Source: Candidatus Hydrogenisulfobacillus filiaventi
Lineage (GTDB): Bacteria; Bacillota; Sulfobacillia; Sulfobacillales; R501
Direction of reading: 5' to 3'
Length of the DNA: 64,000 bases
NCBI GenBank assembly: GCA_902809825.1
Contig: LR778114.1
Location: 620,001 to 684,000, forward strand
The notes below the pieces were generated by a model. That model had not been told where the DNA came from. It saw nothing but the letters and a program-made list of their open reading frames with translations, and did not search any database. Positions 10,285 through 18,493 of this stretch are shown here, one piece after another. The first letter of the stretch is position 1. The number at the start of each line of letters is the position of its first letter. The translations under genes and the position numbers were made by a program.

Positions 10285-10946
10285 GCCGCCTGCTGAAGGC
10301 CGCCATCGCCTTGGTGGCGCTGCTGGCGGTGCTGCAGGTGGGGGTGCCGGTGCTGGCGGCGCGGGCGGTGGCGGCGGAGTTGGCGCGCCGCGGCATTCCC
10401 GCGGCCCGCGTGCAGGTCACCGCCTTCCCCTTCTGGATGCTGGCCCAGGGCCGCTTTCAGGACCTGCGGGTCGCCGCCCCTTCCGCCCGGCTGGGGCCGG
10501 TGCCGGTGGAGGGCCTGACTGCGGACTGGCGCAACGGGCAGGTGGCCATCCGGCCGCTGGAGGCGGGCAACCTGGTGGTGCAGCGGGAGGGACGGCTCCA
10601 GGTCCGGTTCCGCCTCACGGGGACGGGGGTGGCCGACCTCCTGGCCTCGAGCGGGGTGGTGCGCAACCCGGTGGTGCACATCCATGATGGGATCCTGGAC
10701 GTCACCGGCACCCTAACCCTGGACGGGATCGCCCTTCCCCTCTCCACCAGCGGACGCCTGGGGCTGTCGCCGCATGGCCGCCACATTGTGTACCAGCCCG
10801 CCAACGTGGACGGCCTGGACCTCCCGGTTCCCACCGCCATTACCGTGCTCAACGTTTCCAGCCTGGGCCTGCCGCTGGCCCTGCATCTGACCGGCCTGGT
10901 GGTGGGCACGGGGACCGTGGCGGTGACGTTGGAGAACCGTCCATGA
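10281..10946 (+). CDS. DUF2993 family secreted or membrane-anchored protein
   Basis: A 221-residue protein with an N-terminal hydrophobic segment (about residues 5-28) that could be a signal peptide or anchor. A DUF2993-like beta-rich region follows. In actinobacterial relatives (LmeA) this family acts on or binds envelope phospholipid-linked molecules, but function here is unproven. The GTG at 10281 overlaps the prfB stop, and its own stop overlaps the next start, so the three genes are translationally coupled. Confidence 0.65.
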   Translation: MSRLLKAAIALVALLAVLQVGVPVLAARAVAAELARRGIPAARVQVTAFPFWMLAQGRFQDLRVAAPSARLGPVPVEGLTADWRNGQVAIRPLEAGNLVVQREGRLQVRFRLTGTGVADLLASSGVVRNPVVHIHDGILDVTGTLTLDGIALPLSTSGRLGLSPHGRHIVYQPANVDGLDLPVPTAITVLNVSSLGLPLALHLTGLVVGTGTVAVTLENRP

Positions 10947-11821
10947 CCCCTACGGTGGCGGTCCGCATCCCCGGCTGGCGGGTCTGGGGTCCCTTTGCCC
11001 TCATCGCCGCCGGCACGGCGGTTACCGCCCTCGGCATCGATGTGTTCTACGCTCCCAACCGTATCTCGGACGGCGGGGTGGCAGGCGTCGGCATCATCCT
11101 GTTGTACCTGCTGCACCTCCCTGTGTGGGTGACCCTGACCGCCCTCAATCTGCCCCTCTTGTGGCTGAGCCACCGGCTGTGGGGTGGCCGGGTGGGGGTC
11201 CGGACCGTGTTCGGCACCCTGATGCTGTCGTTGTGGGTGGGGGTCTTTGCCTCCCTGCACCTGCCGGCCGTCACCCACAACACCCTGCTGGCCGCCATCT
11301 ACGGCGGCATCCTTTCCGGCACCGGCCTCGGCCTGGTCTTCCGGTCCCGGGGTACCACCGGGGGCACCGACGTGCTGGCGCGGTTCTTAAGCCACGTGCT
11401 GCCCATCAGCATGGGCCAGGGGCTGCTGGCGGTGGACTTCGTAATCATCAGCGCGTACGGGCTGGTGTTCGATCCCCAGGCCGCCCTCTACTCCCTGATC
11501 GCCCTCTTCCTGTCCACCCGCGCGGTGGACCTGGTGCAGGAGGGCATTGCCTATGCCCGCGCCTTTACCATCATCTCCGACCGGCCGGACGAGATCGCCC
11601 GCGCCATCCTTTCCGAGATGGGGCGCGGGCTGACGCGCTGGGCGGGAGAAGGGGCCTATACCGGCCAGCATAAGACCATCTTGTTTGTCCTGGTCAGCCG
11701 CCCAGAGGTGACCCGGCTCAAGGAACTGGTCTACCGGGTGGATCCCCGGGCCTTCGTGGTGGTGGGCACCGTGCACGAGGTCATTGGGGAAGGCTTCCGC
11801 AGCCCGCCCGCCGAGGAGTAG
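10943..11821 (+). CDS. YitT/DUF2179 family membrane protein
   Basis: A 292-residue protein with five or six membrane segments (residues 1-190; includes FGTLMLSLWVGVFASLHLP) and a soluble C-terminal DUF2179 domain (about 205-290, with GQHKTILFVLVSRPEVTRLK). This layout defines the YitT family, common in Bacillota and without a firm function. It starts at an ATG overlapping the upstream gene by 4 bases. Confidence 0.88.
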   Translation: MTPTVAVRIPGWRVWGPFALIAAGTAVTALGIDVFYAPNRISDGGVAGVGIILLYLLHLPVWVTLTALNLPLLWLSHRLWGGRVGVRTVFGTLMLSLWVGVFASLHLPAVTHNTLLAAIYGGILSGTGLGLVFRSRGTTGGTDVLARFLSHVLPISMGQGLLAVDFVIISAYGLVFDPQAALYSLIALFLSTRAVDLVQEGIAYARAFTIISDRPDEIARAILSEMGRGLTRWAGEGAYTGQHKTILFVLVSRPEVTRLKELVYRVDPRAFVVVGTVHEVIGEGFRSPPAEE

Positions 11822-11837
11822 AGCCCGGCTATACTTC

Positions 11838-11849
11838 CGCACTAGTGCG
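11838..11849. repeat. 12-bp perfect palindrome CGCACTAGTGCG
   Basis: It lies 17 bases after the YitT stop and three bases after a -10-like TATACT (11830-11835). The layout would fit an operator over a transcription start for the hypothetical gene at 12069, but no -35 is visible. Confidence 0.4.
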
Positions 11850-11925
11850 TTAGGTGGACAGGGACGAACGGGCCGCTCTTGCTGGTATGACAGCGTTTCC
11901 ACTCCAAAAAGGCCGCCCCGGTGGT

Positions 11926-11942
11926 ACCCTGCCGGGCAGGGT
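11926..11942. repeat. Hairpin ACCCTGC-CGG-GCAGGGT in the leader of the 12069 gene
   Basis: A perfect 7-bp stem with a 3-base loop, preceded by GGTGGTACC. No T run follows, so it is not a simple terminator. Its role is unknown. Confidence 0.35.
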
Positions 11943-12068
11943 CTAATGCCTGCTGCGTGAATATTGGCACGGCTGGTATCATGAAGCCATCCTGACAACG
12001 GCAAGGCGCCGGTGGAGGTTTCTTCCATCCGGGACTTGGGGATCCTGGGAGCGGGAGGGAGATCGACG

Positions 12069-12386
12069 ATGGCAGCAGGAGATATGGCGGACCACCTGCC
12101 CATCCCCCTGGAGGGTTATGCGCCGGTGTGGTGGATCGACCGCACCCCGGTCCTGATCCCGGCCACCGTGCAGCCGACCGCCTGGCAGGCCTGGCGCTGG
12201 GGGGAGACCCTGGCCCCGCTGCTGGGCTGGGCGTATGACGGCACCGTGATCGCGGTGGCCAAGCGGCTGCGGCGGGCGGAGATGACCCTGCCGGAAGGCA
12301 CGGTGTGGGCGGTCGACGCCGCCTCCATCCCCTTCCTGCGCGTGCATGTCCCCCAGACCCATCCACCGGAGGCGGAGGAGGCCTAG
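12069..12386 (+). CDS. Hypothetical protein, 105 aa
   Basis: No recognised family. The protein is soluble, rich in Trp and Pro, and has no cysteine or membrane segment. The ATG at 12069 follows GGGAGGGA (12053-12060). It has an untypically long leader of about 247 bases from the upstream gene. Its stop overlaps the convergent LysR gene by three bases. Confidence 0.6.
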   Translation: MAAGDMADHLPIPLEGYAPVWWIDRTPVLIPATVQPTAWQAWRWGETLAPLLGWAYDGTVIAVAKRLRRAEMTLPEGTVWAVDAASIPFLRVHVPQTHPPEAEEA

Positions 12387-13288
12387 CCGCCGGTGTGACG
12401 GCCGCTGTCGAGGGCAAAGGCGATGAAGGCGGCGGCCACCGCATCCCGCCGGAGTTCGGCGGGGTCGTAGATGAGGTAGAGATGCCGGGACAGGTTGGTG
12501 CCCGCTACGTGCAGGGCGCGGATCCCCTGTCCCGGCATTTCGTGCAGGGCGGCCGCAGAGGCAAAACCGGCACCGGCGCCCGAGGCCACCGCCGCCAGCA
12601 GCGCGGGATGGGAATCCACCTCCAGCACCACCCGGAAACGGCCGGCGGCGCATCCCACGCGCTCCAGGGCCTCAAAGGCGGTCTTCTGGGTGCAGGAGCC
12701 TTCCTCTCGGACCACCAGCGGCAGGCCCGCCAGGCGATCCCGAGGCAACGGGTCCGGCAGGTCCGCGAAGGGAGGCCGGTCCGGGACCAGCAGCAGGATC
12801 TCATCATCGGCCACCGCGGCGTAGCGCAGGCTGGGATCCCGCGGCCGGCAGCCGATAAAGCCCAGGGAGGCGTGGCGGGCGACCACCGCCGCCTCCACTG
12901 CCCGGGAATCCAGGGTGGCCAGATGGATGTGCACCCCCGGGTGCGCGCCCAGGAAGGCGGCGGCCAGCCGGCTCACCAACCCGGCGCTGGGCGCGGTGCT
13001 GGCGGCCAGGCGCAGCTCCCCCGTGAGCCCTTCCGGGCCGGCCAGGCTCTCGGTGAGGGCCTCCCACCGTTGCAGGGTGTCCCGCGCGAAGGCCAGCAGC
13101 TTAAGGCCGGCAGCCGTCGGCACCAGGGGCGTGGTCTGACGGTCGAGCAGCGGCCGGCCCACCTCCCGTTCCAGGCGCTGCAGGCGGCGGCTGGCGTTCG
13201 GCTGGCTCATGGCCAGGGCACGGGCGGCGCGGCTGATGCTGCCCTCCTCCGCCGTGCGCAGCAGCAGCCTGAGGTCGTCGAGGTCCAT
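12383..13288 (-). CDS. LysR-family transcriptional regulator
   Basis: A 301-residue protein with an N-terminal winged HTH (about residues 1-60; SISRAARALAMSQPNASRR) and a C-terminal periplasmic-binding-like effector domain (about 90-290). The ribosome-binding site is AGGAGGG just before the ATG. It is divergent from selD and the two promoters overlap around a dyad, so it probably represses itself and controls selD. The effector is unknown. Sulfur-metabolism LysR proteins such as CysB or CysL are a reasonable comparison but no more. Confidence 0.9.
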   Translation of the reverse strand: MDLDDLRLLLRTAEEGSISRAARALAMSQPNASRRLQRLEREVGRPLLDRQTTPLVPTAAGLKLLAFARDTLQRWEALTESLAGPEGLTGELRLAASTAPSAGLVSRLAAAFLGAHPGVHIHLATLDSRAVEAAVVARHASLGFIGCRPRDPSLRYAAVADDEILLLVPDRPPFADLPDPLPRDRLAGLPLVVREEGSCTQKTAFEALERVGCAAGRFRVVLEVDSHPALLAAVASGAGAGFASAAALHEMPGQGIRALHVAGTNLSRHLYLIYDPAELRRDAVAAAFIAFALDSGRHTGG

Positions 13289-13319
13289 GCGCCCTCCTAT
13301 GCAAAATCCAGATAACTCC

Positions 13320-13348
13320 TTGAGGCCATTATACCATCAGAGTATGGT
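13320..13348. promoter_or_regulatory. Divergent promoters of lysR and selD with LysR-type dyad
   Basis: Rightward: TTGAGG (13320-13325), 17 bases, TATGGT (13343-13348), for selD. Leftward: a perfect TATAAT (complement of 13328-13333) for the LysR gene, with a weak -35. Between and over the -10 elements lies ACCAT (13333-13337), six bases, ATGGT (13344-13348), an inverted repeat of the size and position of a LysR box. Confidence 0.6.
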
Positions 13349-13379
13349 TTAAAGGCTTGCGGGAAGGGGGGAGGAACGC

Positions 13380-14426
13380 GTGGAGGCCAAGCGCCTGACG
13401 CAGATGACGTCCAAATCCGGGTGAGGTTGTAAGCTAGGTCCGGGTGACCTAGACGAAGCCTTAACCTTCCTGATGCCGGTGCTGGGCACCGACGATCGGG
13501 TGCTGGTCGGCAACGAGACCCATGACGATGCCGGGGTATACCGCATCTCGGACGACGTGGCCCTGGTGCAGACGGTGGACTTCTTCACCCCGGTGGTGGA
13601 CGACCCCGAGCACTTCGGGCGCATTGCGGCCGCCAACTCCCTCTCCGACGTGTACGCCATGGGCGGGATTCCGCTCACCGCCCTCAATCTGCTGGCGGTG
13701 CCGGAAGGGGTGCTGCCGCCGGCTACGCTGGGGGCCATGCTGCGGGGCGGGCAGGCCATGATCACCGCGGCCGGGGCGGTATTGATCGGGGGCCACTCGA
13801 TTGACGACCCCGAGCCCAAGATGGGGTACGCGGTGACCGGCACCGTTCACCCTGACCATGTGTGGCGCAACAGCACCGCCCGCGAAGGCGACCTCCTCTA
13901 CCTCACCAAGCCGGTGGGGACCGGGGTGGTGATCAAGGCCATCAAGGACGCGGTGGCGGAACCGGCGGAGACGGAGGCGGTCATCGCCTGGATGGAGCGC
14001 CTCAACCGGGGGGCGCGCGACCTCATCGTCGACACCATCCGGGATCCGTCCGCCTGCACCGACGTCACCGGCTTCGGCCTGTTGGGGCATGCCCTGGAGA
14101 TGGCGTTGGGGTCCGGCCTGACCCTGGCCATCCGGGCGGAGGCAGTGCCTCTGGTGGAGGGCAGCGAACGGCAGGCGCGGGCGGACCGCTTCCCCGCCGG
14201 CAGCCGCGACAACCTCCGCTATGTGGAGCCGTACCTGCTGGTGGAACGGCCGGTGCCGGACTGGCGGCTCGGACTGCTGGCCGACGCCGTCACCTCGGGC
14301 GGGCTGCTGTTTACCGTGCCGGAGGGCCGGGCGCCCGAACTGGAGGCAGAGGCGGCCCGGCGCGGGCAGCCGCTCTTCCGCATCGGCCGGGTGGAACGGG
14401 GCAAAAAGCCGCTGGTGGTCCGCTGA
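13380..14426 (+). CDS. selD: Selenide, water dikinase with selenocysteine at position 15
   Basis: Makes selenophosphate, the selenium donor for selenocysteine and selenouridine. GTG 13380 follows GGGGGAGG. The frame holds one internal TGA (13422-13424) and then continues to the TGA stop at 14424-14426. Reading the internal TGA as selenocysteine gives 348 residues, the usual SelD length. It also gives the N-terminal active-site motif SGUGCKL, with Sec15 at the catalytic Cys/Sec position and Lys18 at the essential lysine. The body carries DDAGVY, TVDFFTPVVDDP and NSLSDVYAMGG. A start at ATG 13473 would remove the active site. A hairpin follows the TGA at SECIS distance. Confidence 0.95.
13434..13452 (+). 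promoter_or_regulatory. Bacterial SECIS-like hairpin of selD
   Basis: A perfect 7-bp stem, CTAGGTC (13434-13440) with GACCTAG (13446-13452), and a loop CGGGT. The loop begins 16 bases after the TGA and contains consecutive G, as expected of bacterial SECIS elements recognised by SelB. It is inside the coding sequence, as in all bacterial selenoprotein genes. Confidence 0.85.
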
Positions 14427-14432
14427 CGCCGG

Positions 14433-14467
14433 CCGGGGATCCGCAAGGGGTCCCCGGTCCGTGTTTT
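14433..14467 (+). terminator. Probable terminator after selD
   Basis: A stem CCGGGGA (14433-14439) with TCCCCGG (14451-14457), extended inward to about 10 bp, followed within 7 bases by TTTT. It may serve both selD and the convergent cyclase gene. Confidence 0.6.
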
Positions 14468-14476
14468 GCGCCGCCC

Positions 14477-15712
14477 TCAGCTGCCGGTGGTCCCCGCGGG
14501 TCCGGGCTCGCCGTCCAACACCATCAGCCCCTGGCGGTCGACCAGGCGGTGGCGGCCGGCTTCCTTGGCCCGGTACAGGCGGCGGTCGGCCAGCCGGTAG
14601 GCGGCCGCGAAACTGTCGGCCTCGGCGGGCAGCTCCACCACCCCCAGGCTCACCCCCAGGGCGGGCACCGCCGCCGGCACCGCCCGGAAGAGGCCGGCCA
14701 CCCGTTCCCGCATCCGCTCGCTGAGGTGGGCCCCCAGCAGCACGGCCACAAATTCGTCCCCGCCCAGCCGCGCCACTAGGTCCTCCTCCTTCAGGCGGCC
14801 CCGCACCGCCTCCGTCACCGCCCGCAGGGCCGCGTCCCCGGCCTCATGGCCCAGGCGGTCGTTGAGGTCCTTGAAGTGGTCCAGGTCGAAGAGCACGAAC
14901 AGCGCCGGACGGGCGGGGGCAGCGAAGTAGGCCTCCAGTGCCCGCTCCAGACCCAGGCGGTTCAGGGCCCCGGTCAGCAGGTCATGGGTGGCCTGGCGGT
15001 GCAGCTGCCCCACCGCCTGGGAAAGGCGGACCTGCGCCAGCTGCATCTCCCGCAGGGGTAAGGCCCGGTCCGGGACGGGGTCGGCCCGGCTCAGCACCGC
15101 CAGGCCCTGCACGAAGCGGCGGCTCAACCACCAGGCCATCAGGCTCATGAGGGCCAGGATGGCCAGGCTGCCCCACAGCATCCGCACCACGATATAGCGG
15201 CCGAGATAAGGGAGGATGGCCGCCAGCGGCACCGACGCCGCCCAGGTGGCGCGGCGGGGGCGCCACCACACCAGCAGGGCGGTCCGCCCCTCCAGGGGCA
15301 GGCGGCGGATGGCATACCCGCGAGGCCGGCTGCGGATGAGGGCCAGGTTGCGGGGGTTGCCTTCCCGCCCGACCATGGCCGGCACGGTGCTCTCCAGGAT
15401 GCGGCCGCTGGTGGTGTCGACCCGGTAGTAGACCACCGGCAGGCCGGAGGCATGGGGGCGGATGACAGGCCCGGAGAGTTCGGTGTAAGGCAGGGCCACC
15501 CGCACGAAGGCGGCTTCGCCCCGGGCCTGGTTCCGCCACTGGTCCCGGATCCACGCCAAGCGGCCGTCCAGGCGGCTGGCCAGGGACTGCTGGAAGATGC
15601 TGCGGGCCACATGCACGTTGAGCCAGGTGGCGAGGCCCACAGCCAGGCAAAGGATGACGAACAGGTGCCACCAGAAGTACCAGAAGGCACTGAGGGCACT
15701 CCGACGCCGCAA
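14477..15712 (-). CDS. Membrane-bound diguanylate cyclase
   Basis: A 411-residue protein. One N-terminal membrane helix (about 10-32), an extracytoplasmic sensor region (about 35-170), a second helix near 175-195, then a GGDEF domain (about 245-395). The active loop is a canonical GGDEF. The residue pattern at the inhibitory-site position is KEED, not RxxD, so product inhibition through the primary I-site is not expected. This is in contrast to the cyclase at 2026. It converges on selD. Confidence 0.9.
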   Translation of the reverse strand: MRRRSALSAFWYFWWHLFVILCLAVGLATWLNVHVARSIFQQSLASRLDGRLAWIRDQWRNQARGEAAFVRVALPYTELSGPVIRPHASGLPVVYYRVDTTSGRILESTVPAMVGREGNPRNLALIRSRPRGYAIRRLPLEGRTALLVWWRPRRATWAASVPLAAILPYLGRYIVVRMLWGSLAILALMSLMAWWLSRRFVQGLAVLSRADPVPDRALPLREMQLAQVRLSQAVGQLHRQATHDLLTGALNRLGLERALEAYFAAPARPALFVLFDLDHFKDLNDRLGHEAGDAALRAVTEAVRGRLKEEDLVARLGGDEFVAVLLGAHLSERMRERVAGLFRAVPAAVPALGVSLGVVELPAEADSFAAAYRLADRRLYRAKEAGRHRLVDRQGLMVLDGEPGPAGTTGS

Positions 15713-15932
15713 GGTTCTCCTCCTGTTCCTCCGCCGGCCTGGGTCCGCCGCCGGCCCGGCCGGCAGCGGGTGTATGTGGCTGATCGTAAGGCTTTTTCCG
15801 ACGGGATCCTATCATCTTTCGGCGCAATTGCCGGCAGCAAGCGGGCGCCCGGCGCGTCAGGGCGGCGGCCCGGGGGCCGGTGTGCTATGTTTACGGTACG
15901 GTGGGCGGCGGCTAGGAGGGGAGGCGGGGCCG

Positions 15933-16379
15933 GTGGATGCGGAAGCGGTGATGACACGACGGGTCTTGGCGGTGCAGCCGGGGGATACCGTGCGCCAGGC
16001 GCTGGAGCTGCTGCGGACCCATACCATCAGCGGATTGGCGGTGGTCAGCGCGGAAGGCCGCCCCCTGGGGGTGATCACCAGCGGGGATGTGCTGCGCTAC
16101 ATCCACCGGCACGCCCAGCGCATCTACCAGCTGCCGCTGGGACTGGACGTCCGCACCCGCGAGGAGACCTGGCAGGAGGAGCGGGGCCGTTTCCTGGCCC
16201 TGCCGGTGGAACGGGTGATGAGCCGGGGGGTGGTGACGGTCTCCCCGGAAACCCCGTTGGGCCGGATTGCCGAACTGATGCTGAGTCAGAACGTCCGTCG
16301 CGTGTTCGTGGTGCGCGAGGGCCGGCTGGCGGGCGTGGTGACCCGCAGCGACGTGGTGCGCGGCCTTCTGCGGCCGTGA
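15933..16379 (+). CDS. Tandem CBS-domain protein
   Basis: A 148-residue protein made of two CBS motifs (about residues 1-60 and 88-148), each starting with the pattern VMTRR/VMSRG and ending in GVITSGDV or GVVTRSDV. Stand-alone CBS pairs bind adenosyl ligands and sense energy or SAM state. The partner is unknown. The GTG at 15933 follows AGGAGGGGAGG. Longer upstream reading has no domain support. Confidence 0.85.
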   Translation: MDAEAVMTRRVLAVQPGDTVRQALELLRTHTISGLAVVSAEGRPLGVITSGDVLRYIHRHAQRIYQLPLGLDVRTREETWQEERGRFLALPVERVMSRGVVTVSPETPLGRIAELMLSQNVRRVFVVREGRLAGVVTRSDVVRGLLRP

Positions 16380-16422
16380 GGCCGGCGGCAAAGAGGGAGG
16401 GGCGGGCCGGGGGCCCGAGACG

Positions 16423-17343
16423 GTGAGCGTAATCGTACTGGGAAGCATCAATCTGGACATGACCGCCCGGGTCGACCACATCGTGGGTCCCGGGGAGACG
16501 CTGGTGGCCTCCGATGTGCTGGTGAGCCCGGGGGGCAAGGGGGCCAATCAGGCGCTGGCGGCCCGCCGCATGGGAGCCGACACCGTGCTGGTGGGCAGCG
16601 TGGGCGATGACGCCTTCGCCATGCAGGCCCTGCGCCTCCTGCGCCAGGCCGGGGTGGACCTGTCCCGCATCCAGGTCGTGGACCGGGCCACCGGCCTGGC
16701 CTGGGTGGCGGTGGACCGGGCCGGGCAGAATGCCATCACCGTCATCCCCGGCGCCAACGCCGTCACGGGGGCGGAGGCGCTGGAGGCGGTGCGGCGGCTG
16801 CTGGGCCCGCGCGACACCCTGGTCCTGCAGCTGGAAATCCCTCTGGAGACGGTGGCGGCGGCGGTGAACCTGGCCCGGGCGGCGGGGGCGCGGGTGCTGC
16901 TCGACCCGGCCCCTGCCCCGTCGGCGTTGCCGGACGCCTGCTGGCAGGTGGATATCCTCACCCCCAACCAGGGGGAGGCGGGCCAGTTGCTGGGGGGACC
17001 CGCGGTCCGGGACGTGCGCGAGGCCAAGGCGGCCGCCCGCGCCCTGCGCCAGCGGGGACCCAAGGTGGCGGTGGTCAAGCTCGGGGAGGCCGGGGTGGTG
17101 TGGGCCACCGCCCAGGGGGTGTTCTACCTGCCGGCCGAGCCGGTGACGGCGGTGGACAGCACCGGGGCGGGGGACGCCTTCGCCGGGGCCCTGGCTGCCC
17201 GCCTGGACGCGGGGGATCCCCTTCCCGAGGCCATGCGCCTCGCTAACCGGGCCGCGGCCGTGTCCACCACCCGCCGGGGGGCGCAGGTCTCCTTCCCCGA
17301 TCGCGAGGAGGTGGCGGCATGGCCGGACGGGCCGTCCCGCTGA
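16423..17343 (+). CDS. rbsK: Ribokinase (PfkB family)
   Basis: Phosphorylates ribose to ribose 5-phosphate. The 306-residue protein has the N-terminal sugar-binding motif GSINLDMTARV, the conserved GGKGANQALAARRMG segment and the C-terminal anion-hole and catalytic-base motif DSTGAGDAFAGAL. It overlaps the nucleoside hydrolase gene by 25 bases. The two enzymes would form a nucleoside salvage route: nucleoside to base plus ribose, then ribose 5-phosphate. Confidence 0.93.
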   Translation: MSVIVLGSINLDMTARVDHIVGPGETLVASDVLVSPGGKGANQALAARRMGADTVLVGSVGDDAFAMQALRLLRQAGVDLSRIQVVDRATGLAWVAVDRAGQNAITVIPGANAVTGAEALEAVRRLLGPRDTLVLQLEIPLETVAAAVNLARAAGARVLLDPAPAPSALPDACWQVDILTPNQGEAGQLLGGPAVRDVREAKAAARALRQRGPKVAVVKLGEAGVVWATAQGVFYLPAEPVTAVDSTGAGDAFAGALAARLDAGDPLPEAMRLANRAAAVSTTRRGAQVSFPDREEVAAWPDGPSR

Positions 17344-18251
17344 TCCTGGACATGGACCCGGGGGTCGATGACGCCCTGGCCCTGGTGACCGCCCTGCGCG
17401 GGGGCCGGGTAGCGGGGGTGAGCACGGTGGCCGGTAACGCCGCCGCGGCTGACACCTGCCGCAACGCCCGCCTGGTGCTGGCCCGGGCGGGGTCCCCAGG
17501 TCTGCCGGTGGCGGCGGGCGCCGAACGGCCGTTGTTTGCGGACCCGCTGCCCGCCGAAGCCGTACACGGTCCCCATGGCTTGTGGCAGGCGGAGGAGGCG
17601 CCCGGGCCGCTGCCGACACCCTGGCCGGAGCCGGCCTGGCGGTGGCTGGGCCGGCTGCTGGAAGGCACGGAGCCGGTGGATCTCCTGGCCACCGGTCCCC
17701 TCACCAACCTGGCCCGGGTATTCCTGTGGTTTGACGGCCGCCCGCCGGCCCTCGACACCCTGGTGATCATGGGGGGCTCCCTGAGTGCCGGCAACGTGAC
17801 CCCGACCGCCGAATACAACCTGTACGCCGATCCCGAGGCCGCCGAGGTGGTGCTGGCGGCCGCCGGCCGCGGCCGCACCCGGCTGGTAGGGCTCGACGTC
17901 ACCCGGCGGGTCCGCTTCACCCGTGGGGATGCAGCCCGCCTGGCCGGTCTGGGCGGGACCTTGGGCCCCTGGCTGGCGGAGGTGGTGACCGCCTATGTGG
18001 AGGCCGCCGCCCGCCGCCATCCCCAGGGGCCGCCGGGGGCCGCCATCCATGATGTGGTGGCCCTCGCGGCCCTGGAACAGCCCGAGCTGTTCGAATGGGA
18101 GGAGCGGCCGCTGGGGGTGGTGACCACCGGCCCCTGGCGCGGCAGCCTGCTGCCGTTGCCGCCGGAGGCGGGGCGGGCGCCGGTGGCGGTGGCCCGCCGG
18201 GTGGATGTGGAGGGCTTCGGGCGCTGGTTCTGGCGCCGGCTGGGGCTGTAA
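17319..18251 (+). CDS. Inosine/uridine-preferring nucleoside hydrolase
   Basis: Cleaves the N-glycosidic bond of ribonucleosides. The 310-residue protein begins with the Ca-binding DMDPGVDDALAL motif near residue 11 and carries the TGPLTNLA and NVTPTAEYNLYADPEAA segments that shape the active site. It is coupled to ribokinase by overlap. Whether it prefers purine or pyrimidine nucleosides cannot be read from the sequence. Confidence 0.93.
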   Translation: MAGRAVPLILDMDPGVDDALALVTALRGGRVAGVSTVAGNAAAADTCRNARLVLARAGSPGLPVAAGAERPLFADPLPAEAVHGPHGLWQAEEAPGPLPTPWPEPAWRWLGRLLEGTEPVDLLATGPLTNLARVFLWFDGRPPALDTLVIMGGSLSAGNVTPTAEYNLYADPEAAEVVLAAAGRGRTRLVGLDVTRRVRFTRGDAARLAGLGGTLGPWLAEVVTAYVEAAARRHPQGPPGAAIHDVVALAALEQPELFEWEERPLGVVTTGPWRGSLLPLPPEAGRAPVAVARRVDVEGFGRWFWRRLGL

Positions 18252-18323
18252 CCCGCCCTGCCGGGACGGCGTTAACCCCCATAAGCGGGTGCTTCCGCAA
18301 TTTGGGGAAAGGCGGTGACGGGC

Positions 18324-18482
18324 ATGGAGCACGGGGCGGAACCGGATCGGCGGCCTCGCCGCGCCAGCTACTACCTCTACCCCTGGCAGATCCGTCACAT
18401 TCAGCGCCTGGCCCGCGAAACCGGGCGGCCACCGTCCGAGGTCCTGCGCGAGGTGCTGACCCGGGCCCTGGGTGAGGGGTAG
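18324..18482 (+). CDS. Small ribbon-helix-helix (CopG-like) protein, 52 aa
   Basis: A short gene of 53 codons. The core reads YYLYPWQIRHIQRLARETG, then PPSEVLREVLTRAL, a beta-strand plus two helices as in CopG/Arc/MetJ-type DNA-binding proteins. GGGGAAAGG precedes it. A GTG at 18315 is an alternative start. No toxin gene is adjacent, so it may be a free-standing regulator. Confidence 0.6.
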   Translation: MEHGAEPDRRPRRASYYLYPWQIRHIQRLARETGRPPSEVLREVLTRALGEG

Positions 18483-18493
18483 CCCGTTTGCCC

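Noticed and set aside
11920-11928. GGTGGTACC resembling a T-box motif
   Set aside because: The rest of the T-box consensus, the Stem I and specifier features and a suitable downstream aminoacyl-tRNA or amino-acid gene are all missing.
13473-14426. SelD starting at ATG 13473 with no selenocysteine
   Set aside because: It would lack the catalytic motif and 31 conserved N-terminal residues that are present just upstream in the same frame.
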